Positions 58,140 to 64,000 of a stretch of DNA of 64,000 nt are shown one piece after another. Position numbers and translations under genes: made by a program. Source of the stretch: Dryocola sp031988645 (GTDB lineage: Bacteria > Pseudomonadota > Gammaproteobacteria > Enterobacterales > Enterobacteriaceae). How positions within the stretch are numbered: the first letter of the stretch is position 1; every line of letters starts with the position of its first letter. The notes beneath the pieces are model-generated. The model was not told the origin of the DNA. It saw only the letters and a program-made list of their open reading frames with translations, and ran no database searches. Location: contig NZ_CP150452.1 of NCBI RefSeq assembly GCF_051307045.1, positions 3,844,001 through 3,908,000 on the forward strand, in the 5' to 3' direction.

Positions 58140-59786
58140 CTAGTGCTGTTCAATCAGCAGCGCTTCCAGCAGGTCGAGATCGTGCAGCAGCTTTTGCAGC
58201 GTCTCGTTGCTGATTTTTTGCGTAGCGCGCAGATGGTAGAGCTCGGCGCGCTCGGAACGTAGCGCTGCCAGCCGGAAGCGGCGTTCCAGATTCTCCTCCA
58301 GCGCGCTGCTTTCCACGTCGTTTCGCCCATCGGCGCGGCGGCGCAGGTTGCCGATAACGCGCGAGCTTACCTCCGTAAGCAGCTGATCGTCGATATTCTC
58401 TTTGGTGTCCGCCGCCAGGCGTTCTTCCATTTTCTGAATCGCGACGATGGCCACTTCTGCCGTTGCGGAGCGGGCCAGGCGCTCCTCCTGACGGGCCACG
58501 GATTTGTCCGCCAGTTCGACATTCTTCAGCAGCACGGGCAGCATTATCACCCCTGCGAACAGCGAGAACAGGATGACGCCCGCGGAGAGGAATATCAGTT
58601 CATAACGGGCGGGGAACGGCGTGCCGTCGCCCAGAAACAGCGGAATGGAGAGCACGCCGGCAAGGGTAATCGCCCCCCGCACGCCGGCAAAGGAGGCGAC
58701 CGCCAGCTCGCGGGTGGTGAAGGAGCCAAACTCCAGCGGGCGTTTCTTCATAAAGCGCAGGCTGAGGCGCTTCATGGACCACAGCCACAGGAAACGTACG
58801 CCAATCAACGCGATATAAATCATCACGATATCGAAGAACAGCATCCACAGCTCGACGTTCGGATCGGCGTTGGCGGCCGTGATGGAGGTTTCCAGAATCC
58901 CCGGCAGCTGCAGGCCCAGCAGCAGGAAGACCATGCCGTTGAAGACAAATTCCAGCATCGCCCAGACGCTGTTAGCGCGCAGGCGCATGGCCAGCGGCGC
59001 GCTGCGCAGCACGCCGGAACGCGTAATGGTCATCCCCGCCGCAACGGCCGCCAGGATACCCGAAACGCCGATATGTTCGGCAATCAAATAAGAGGCAAAA
59101 GGCAGCAGCAGCAGCAGCAGGATTTGCGTTGCGGGCTCGTCACCGCTCCAGCGGCTCATCAGGCGCAGCGATTTCCCGTACAGCCAGCTTACCGCGATAC
59201 CCGCAAGCAGGCCGCCGATGGCCACTTTCAGAAACTCCACCGTCGCCCCGCCGACGGTAAAGACCATAGTTCCGACCGCCACGGCGACCGCCATTTTCAG
59301 CGATACCAGGCCGGACGCGTCGTTCATCAGGGCTTCGCCTTGCAAAATCCCCATGATTTTCTTCGGTATGCGCCCTTCCCCGACGATGCCGGACAGCGCC
59401 ACGGCATCGGTCGGCGACAGCACGGCCGCCAGCGCAAACGCCGGAACCAGCGGAATGCCCGGCACCAGGTAGTAAATCAAAAAGCCGATGCCTACGATGG
59501 TGACCAGCACCAGCACCAGCGCAAGCCCGATGATTTCCCTGCCGTGGTTCAAAAATTCATTGGTTGGCGTCTTCCAGCCGTCCGCAAACAGCAGCGGCGG
59601 GATAAACAGCACGAGGAATAATTCAGGATCGAACTCAACGTGCAGGCCGAAGTGCGGCCATGCGAGCAGCGCGCCGATGGCAATTTGCATTAACGGCAGC
59701 GGGATCTGGAACGGCAGCATGCGCGTCGCTACCCCAGATAAAGAGACCACAAGGGTCATAATGAGAATGGTAAAGAAGATTTCCAT
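58140..59786 (-). CDS. yjcE: YjcE, CPA1-type cation/proton exchanger
   Basis: A protein of 548 aa (E. coli 549) with about 12 membrane segments and a long hydrophilic tail. Motifs of the NhaP/CPA1 family: LFADGWKTPTNEFLNHGREI, LSPTDAVALSGIVGEGRIP (with the ion-binding Asp), GEALMNDASGLVSLK and GVRGAITLAG. It exchanges sodium or potassium for protons. It starts at the ATG at 59786 and follows ghxP on the same strand. Confidence 0.95.
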   Translation of the reverse strand: MEIFFTILIMTLVVSLSGVATRMLPFQIPLPLMQIAIGALLAWPHFGLHVEFDPELFLVLFIPPLLFADGWKTPTNEFLNHGREIIGLALVLVLVTIVGIGFLIYYLVPGIPLVPAFALAAVLSPTDAVALSGIVGEGRIPKKIMGILQGEALMNDASGLVSLKMAVAVAVGTMVFTVGGATVEFLKVAIGGLLAGIAVSWLYGKSLRLMSRWSGDEPATQILLLLLLPFASYLIAEHIGVSGILAAVAAGMTITRSGVLRSAPLAMRLRANSVWAMLEFVFNGMVFLLLGLQLPGILETSITAANADPNVELWMLFFDIVMIYIALIGVRFLWLWSMKRLSLRFMKKRPLEFGSFTTRELAVASFAGVRGAITLAGVLSIPLFLGDGTPFPARYELIFLSAGVILFSLFAGVIMLPVLLKNVELADKSVARQEERLARSATAEVAIVAIQKMEERLAADTKENIDDQLLTEVSSRVIGNLRRRADGRNDVESSALEENLERRFRLAALRSERAELYHLRATQKISNETLQKLLHDLDLLEALLIEQH

Positions 59787-59937
59787 GCTTTCCTTAGTCA
59801 GTCGCGGTGTGTTGTGAAACCCTTTTTGCAGGATGTTGTTCTAATAATAAAACAACTTTCTACACCGAAAGGAAACAGGAAATAGCCCGAAAGGAAATAA
59901 GTTGCGGGCCAGCGACGTGGCCCGCAGGATTTGCAGA

Positions 59938-61288
59938 TTAAATTGCCCAGCCGCCGGCGTAAAACGCGACCAGAGCGATAGCAATCACAACGGTGCCGAT
60001 ATTCAGCCTGCGCCACTCGCCGGAGAAGATGCGGCCAATCACCAGCGAAGCGAAGCCGATCATGATGCCGGTAACGATGTTGCAGGTCAGCACGATAAAC
60101 ACCGCGGTGATAAGGCCCCGCCATGGCATCAACAAAATCGGCGAAGTCGATTTTTGCCACGTTGCTCAGCATCAGCAAGCCAACGTACATCAGCGCCGGA
60201 GCGGTGGCGTAAGCGGGCACCAGGTAGGACAGCGGGGACAGGAACAGAATCAGCAGGAACAGCACGCCGACGGTAATCGCCGTCAGGCCAGTTTTGCCGC
60301 CTGCCGCGGTACCGGCCGCGGATTCAATATAAACCGCCGCCGGAGCCGCGCCCACCAGGCCTGAGAACACGCTGCTCAGGGAGTCGGTGGTCAGCGCTTT
60401 GCCGCCGTCGATGATTTGTCCGTTTTTATCCAGCAGGTTTGCCTGACCGGCAACGGCGCGGATAGTGCCGGTGGCGTCGAACACCGCGGTCATCACCAGC
60501 GCGAGGACGCTTGGCAGAACGATTGGGTTGAGCGCGCCCATAATATCCAGGCTGCCGATCAGCGAATTACCCGCCTCGTCTTTCAGGGAAGGCATCGCGA
60601 AAATGCCGGAAAAATGCACGGACGGATCGAAGATAAGCCCGATAATGGAAATACCGATGATGGTCAGCAGAATGCCGCCCGGCACCTTGAGTTTTTCCAG
60701 ACCGATAATCACCGCCAGGCCAATCAGCGACATGATCACCGGGAAGCTCGCGAAATGCCCCAGCGTGACCGGCAGGCCGTCGAGCGGGTTTTTGATCACC
60801 AGGCCGACGCCGTTTGCCGCAATCAGCAGCAGGAACAGGCCGATGCCGATGCCGGTGCCGTGCGCAACGCCCATCGGCAGGTTGCGTAAAATCCAGCTGC
60901 GGATGCCGGTTGCGGAAATAATGGTAAACAGCACGCCCATCAGGAACACCGCGCCCAACGCGACGGGAACGCTGATGTGCTGGCCGAGCACCAGGCTAAA
61001 GGCGGTGAACGCGGTCAGCGAGATGGCGCAGCCGATAGCCAGCGGCAGATTCGCCCACAGGCCCATGACCAGAGAGCCCACGCCCGCCACAAGGCAGGTC
61101 GCCACGAAGACCGCCGCAGGTGGGAAGCCTGCTTTGCCCAGCATGCCGGGCACAACGATGACGGAATAGACCATCGCAAGGAAAGTCGTAAGGCCCGCCA
61201 CGACTTCCTGGCGGACGGTGCTGCCACGTGCGGATATTTTGAACCAGGCGTCAAGACCGCCGGTTGCACGCGGTGAAGGAGTAGACAT
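59938..61288 (-). CDS. ghxP: GhxP, guanine/hypoxanthine permease, one-base frameshift
   Basis: Joined length 449 aa, equal to E. coli GhxP (YjcD). AzgA-type purine permease: WFKISARGSTVRQEVVAGLT, FLAMVYSVIVVPGML, VLALVMTAVFDATGTIRAV and AAAVYIESAAGTAAGGKTGL. The downstream frame is LITAVFIVLTCNIVTGIMIG. The upstream frame runs into nonsense after DAMAG; an extra C in 60116-60119 (GGCCCC; GGCCC expected) is the cause. PurR-like boxes lie upstream. Confidence 0.95.
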
Positions 61289-61404
61289 AGTGAAAAATCC
61301 CCTGAGATTTTTATAATTAGGTCGTTACATGCGCAGGACTTCCCGCTGCCGATTAAACGTCTTATCCCTGTGCTGCGATTGCGACAAAAGGGGCGTCGCA
61401 AAAA

Positions 61405-61564
61405 AAGCAAACGTTTAACTTCGCGTGTAAAAACCGAGCGTCGAAATGAAGGCAAACGATTATCCGGCCTTCCCGAGGGGATTTTCAACCGAACTTTATC
61501 GCTTTTTGCGGAAAATAACGCTGGCTGGCGAAATAATCGCCAGAGCGTGCGCAAACGTTATCGT
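61405..61564 (-). promoter_or_regulatory. Three PurR-like operators upstream of ghxP
   Basis: AAGCAAACGTTTAACT (61405-61420), AGGCAAACGATTATCC (around 61450) and GCGCAAACGTTATCGT (61549-61564) each match the PurR consensus ANGCAANCGNTTNCNT with one or two mismatches. They lie 117-276 bases before the ghxP start in a 350-bp gap that holds no gene. PurR control of a purine permease is expected in enterobacteria. Confidence 0.7.
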
Positions 61565-61638
61565 GAATGCGCAATTTCGCAACAATGCTGCAAGATACCG
61601 GTAATGTGTTTTACCGGCTCATAGGATTTTTGGATGGC

Positions 61639-62308
61639 TCAGCCGCCGGGAACCTCTAAGGGGGCCGCCCTGCTGCACGGCTCTTTGCCACGCCGGACGC
61701 ATTTGCGCTTTTTTCATCCACGCCCGCAGGTTTGGCAGGTCGTTATCGCCGCCGCGGGCGAGTAAGGCAATCAGCGGGAAGATCATCTGCACGTCCGCGA
61801 CGCTGAACGACTGTCCGGCAAACCAGGGGGACTTGCCCAGATGGTCCTCAATAAAGCGCGCATGCGTGGCGATTTGTTTATTCAGCCAGGCTTTCTGCAT
61901 GCCCTGCCCGAGCATGCCGCCTACCGGGCGCAGCAGCCGGGGCACCGGCGCTTTGCCCAGCCGGCTGAACACCAGTTTCATCACCAGCAGCGGCATCAGC
62001 GACCCTTCGGCATAGTGCAGCCAGAAGCGGTACTGAAGCCTGTCCTGCGCATCCGCGGGTTTTAAGCGGCTTTCGCTATCGTAGGTTTCCTGCAGGTATT
62101 CAAGGATGGCGCCGGACTCGGCGATAACGTTCCCGTTGTCTTCCAGCACCGGCGATTTACCTAACGGATGCACTTTTTTCAGCGCCTCGGGCGCCAGCAT
62201 GGTGGGCTCGCGCTGGTAGCGAACGATTTGATACGGCAGCTCAAGTTCTTCAAGCATCCACAGCACGCGCTGGGAGCGGGAGTTGTTCAGGTGATGGACG
62301 GTAATCAT
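61639..62308 (-). CDS. Glutathione S-transferase, with probable one-base frameshift at the end
   Basis: A protein of about 222 aa. The N-terminal thioredoxin fold has HLNNSRSQRVLWMLEELELP, VHPLGKSPVLEDNG and IAESGAILEYL, which bind glutathione; the C-terminal helical domain has FSVADVQMIFPL. As written the frame ends in an odd basic tail at 61619. Dropping one base from the G-run 61660-61664 (GGCCCCC; GGCCCC expected on the coding strand) gives the ending GGPLEVPGG and a stop at 61639. Its place next to soxR suggests a role in oxidative or electrophile stress. Confidence 0.85.
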
Positions 62309-62401
62309 CGGCTAACCTTTTGTTTTCGCAGATGGGTTAACTATAGGTAACCCGGCGTGATTTGCGGATAAAAAATCGCTCAAAAAATACGCACTTTTAT
62401 C

Positions 62402-62429
62402 TTGAAAGCTCAACAAGGGGATCTACACT
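62402..62429 (+). promoter_or_regulatory. Promoter of sraL
   Basis: TTGAAA (62402-62407) and TACACT (62424-62429) are 16 bases apart. The -10 context CTACACTT is of the kind favoured by sigma S, in line with the stationary-phase expression of SraL in E. coli. Confidence 0.65.
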
Positions 62430-62435
62430 TAAAGT

Positions 62436-62579
62436 GTCAGCGCAATCCGGAACCTCCTGAGAACGAGTGATTGAGGGACGCTGATGTCGGGGGAAACCCT
62501 CCTTGCGAAAAGCGGGATAGAGCGAAAGACAAAGACCGGGAACAAACTAAAGCGCCGAAGTCGGGCGCTTTAGTTTTTT
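62436..62579 (+). ncRNA. sraL: SraL (RyjA) small RNA
   Basis: The stretch CCGGAACCTCC, GATGTCGGGGGAAACCCTCC, AGCGGGATAGAG, GAAAGACAAAGACCGG and the final terminator match what I know of E. coli SraL, which lies beside soxR in the same orientation. It is about 144 nt from a start site near 62436. It ends in a strong hairpin (CTAAAGCGCC ... GGCGCTTTAG, 62547-62573) with a T-run that reaches the soxR stop codon. In Salmonella SraL represses the trigger-factor mRNA. The start is inferred from the promoter. Confidence 0.85.
62547..62579 (+). terminator. Terminator of sraL, overlapping the soxR end
   Basis: A perfect 10-bp stem CTAAAGCGCC/GGCGCTTTAG with a seven-base loop is followed by TTTTTT. 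It may also serve soxR on the other strand, although the minus-strand tail (TTTGTT) is weaker. Confidence 0.9.
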
Positions 62580-63033
62580 AGTCTTCCAGCAGGCGGGCGC
62601 CGGTACCCTCTTCGCCCAGCTTATCGCCAGGGTTGCGCAAAGGACAGTCCGCCCTGGACAGACAGCCGCAGCCGATACAGCCGTCCAGCTCATCTCTTAA
62701 CGCCGTCAGCGTATGGATGCGCCGGTCGAGCTCCTCGCGCCAGAGCGACGAAAGCTTCTGCCAGTCGTTTTTATTGATGGAGTGCCCGTTCGGCAGCACG
62801 CCAAACGCATCGCCGATGGTCGCCAGCGGAATGCCGATACGCTGGGCGATCTTGATGATGGCCACCGTTCGCAACACGTCACGCGTATAGCGCCGCTGAT
62901 TGCCGCTGTTGCGCGTACTTTTTATTAAGCCCTTACTCTCATAAAAATGCAGCGCGGAAACCGCCACGCCGCTGCGTTTCGCCACCTCGCCCGGCGACAG
63001 TAAGGATTTAAAGCGGGGTGATTTCTTTTCCAA
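62578..63033 (-). CDS. soxR: SoxR, redox-sensing MerR-family activator
   Basis: A protein of 151 aa. The MerR helix-turn-helix is LLSPGEVAKRSGVAVSALHF. The [2Fe-2S] cluster Cys residues are in the CIGCGCLSRADC segment (CX2CXCX5C) near residue 119. Oxidation of the cluster by redox-cycling compounds turns on soxS. The gene diverges from soxS, with the operator between them. Confidence 0.97.
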   Translation of the reverse strand: MEKKSPRFKSLLSPGEVAKRSGVAVSALHFYESKGLIKSTRNSGNQRRYTRDVLRTVAIIKIAQRIGIPLATIGDAFGVLPNGHSINKNDWQKLSSLWREELDRRIHTLTALRDELDGCIGCGCLSRADCPLRNPGDKLGEEGTGARLLED

Positions 63034-63040
63034 AATGCTC

Positions 63041-63071
63041 TTTACCTCAAGTTAACTTGAGGAATTATACT
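63041..63071 (+). promoter_or_regulatory. soxS promoter and SoxR operator
   Basis: The palindrome CCTCAAGTTAACTTGAGG (63045-63062) is the SoxR site known from E. coli. It fills a 19-base spacer between TTTACC (63041-63046) and TATACT (63066-63071). The overlong spacer is typical of MerR-type activation, in which SoxR distorts the DNA. Confidence 0.95.
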
Positions 63072-63119
63072 CCCGGGCAACAAAACCTGCTAATCGAATA
63101 CTTTGATTGAGGACGGCCC

Positions 63120-63443
63120 ATGGCACACCAGGACATCATTTATACGCTGACTGAATGGATTGATGAGCACATCGACCAGCCGCTTAACATCGACGTGGTG
63201 GCGAAAAAGTCTGGTTATTCAAAATGGTATCTGCAGCGAATGTTCCGTACTGTCATGCGCCAGACGCTGGGCGAGTACATTCGCCAGCGCCGCCTGCTGC
63301 TGGCGGCTAGAGAGCTGCGTTCAACCCAGCGTCCGATCTTTGATATCGCGATGGATTACGGCTACGTGTCGCAACAGACGTTTTCCCGCGTGTTCCGTCG
63401 CGAGTTTGACCGCACGCCCACCGACTACCGTCATCACGCCTGA
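63120..63443 (+). CDS. soxS: SoxS, AraC-family activator of the superoxide response
   Basis: A protein of 107 aa consisting of only the two AraC-type helix-turn-helix units: IDVVAKKSGYSKWYLQRMFR and FDIAMDYGYVSQQTFSRVFR. It is the same length as E. coli SoxS. It is made after SoxR activation and switches on sodA, zwf, micF and other genes. It starts at the ATG at 63120; its stop is one base from the convergent pdeC stop. Confidence 0.98.
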   Translation: MAHQDIIYTLTEWIDEHIDQPLNIDVVAKKSGYSKWYLQRMFRTVMRQTLGEYIRQRRLLLAARELRSTQRPIFDIAMDYGYVSQQTFSRVFRREFDRTPTDYRHHA

Positions 63444-63444
63444 G

Positions 63445-64000
63445 CTAACCGGCAAAGGCGACGTCGTTGCCGCTGCCTGGCCGATACAGCCAGGCGATAA
63501 ACTCCTGCGGCGGTAACGCCCTGGCGAAGTACCAGCCCTGACAGTACTGTACGCCGCGCGCCTGAAGCCAGGCGACCTGCTCGCGCGTCTCCACGCCTTC
63601 GGCGATGGTTTTAAGATTCAGACTGTGCGCCATATCAATAATATGTTCGGCGATAAGATAACTGGCCCGGTCGCTGGTGAGGTTGTCGATAAAGGATTTA
63701 TCTATTTTCAGGATATCGACGTTGAGAAATTGCAGATTGTGCAAATTCGCATAGCCGGTGCCGAAGTCATCAATGGCGATTTCAAAACCGGCCTGGCGGA
63801 ACGCCTGAATAACAGGACGGGTTTTCGGGACGTCAATAAAACCTCTTTCCGTTACCTCAAGCTTTATTTGCCCGGCGCTGACGCCGTATTTTTTTATTTG
63901 TTCCGAAAGCATCGTCACCAGTCGGGGACAGTGGAAATCCGCTGCGGAAAAATTAATGGAAATATAAAGTTCGGGATGATCCGCAAGAAATTCGCCAAAA
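63445..64000 (-). CDS. pdeC: PdeC (YjcC) cyclic-di-GMP phosphodiesterase, C-terminal EAL part
   Basis: Only the C-terminal 184 residues are in the window; the frame is open to the right edge. EAL-domain motifs: YISINFSAADF, KLEVTERGFID, AIDDFGTGYANLHNLQFL, DILKIDKSFIDNL, IAEGVETREQVAWL and QGWYFARALPPQEF. The DDFGTGY metal residues and the general-base Glu of AEGVE are intact, so it should be active. In E. coli PdeC lies next to soxS and has a periplasmic CSS domain, which would be outside the window here. Confidence 0.95.
   Translation of the reverse strand, partial: FGEFLADHPELYISINFSAADFHCPRLVTMLSEQIKKYGVSAGQIKLEVTERGFIDVPKTRPVIQAFRQAGFEIAIDDFGTGYANLHNLQFLNVDILKIDKSFIDNLTSDRASYLIAEHIIDMAHSLNLKTIAEGVETREQVAWLQARGVQYCQGWYFARALPPQEFIAWLYRPGSGNDVAFAG

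Overview
The window reads as the chromosome of an enterobacterium related to Escherichia, Enterobacter and Klebsiella. Several blocks keep E. coli order: crfC-yjcZ, yjdM-yjdN, the phnC-to-phnP carbon-phosphorus lyase operon with yjdP, acs-yjcH-actP, yjcE, ghxP, and sraL-soxR-soxS-pdeC. Differences from E. coli order include an lrgAB-type pair with a LysR gene beside actP, a glutathione S-transferase between ghxP and soxR, and no nrf operon between acs and gltP. The genus cannot be fixed from sequence alone.

Positions 1-19800 form a contact-dependent inhibition (CDI) island of the E. coli type: cdiB, a cdiA of about 3750 residues, and cdiI. The resident CdiA tip looks like an HNH/EndoVII-type nuclease with E-H-H-H residues. 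Downstream lies an accessory zone that is visibly AT-rich. It holds a three-gene ATP-grasp peptide-maturation cluster (68-residue candidate precursor, MvdD-like ligase, small membrane protein), a symE toxin under a LexA-type promoter with a candidate antisense RNA, and an orphan cdiA 3' module. That module carries a deaminase-type toxin and the start of its immunity gene, which overlaps the toxin stop and runs off the left edge. The orphan module and the resident cdiA share a nearly identical 2.4-kb direct repeat, so one crossover could exchange the toxin.

Positions 19900-40000 hold the RdcA/RdcB-type GTPase pair (crfC, yjcZ), a WYL regulator, yjdM and yjdN, a FliA-promoted aer gene that has lost most of its signalling domain, a Tle1-like DUF2235 hydrolase, and phnC-P. 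A REP-associated tyrosine transposase follows, bracketed by two identical 76-bp repeats. Positions 40186-49983 are a sugar module: a hybrid sensor kinase and an OmpR-type regulator flank an ABC transporter, a D-lyxose isomerase, a class II aldolase and a PfkB kinase. The enzymes suggest ketose phosphorylation followed by aldol cleavage. The rest is glutamate uptake (gltP), acetate metabolism (acs, yjcH, actP), LrgAB-type membrane proteins, a cation/proton exchanger, a purine permease with PurR-like boxes, the sRNA SraL, the SoxRS switch and the end of pdeC.

Ten genes are broken, or in one case altered at the end, by exactly one extra base. In every case the extra base is a G or C lengthening a GGCC site. 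The neighbouring frames rejoin perfectly, usually at the family length. This looks like a systematic sequence artefact at GGCC sites rather than ten independent mutations, so these genes are described as whole.
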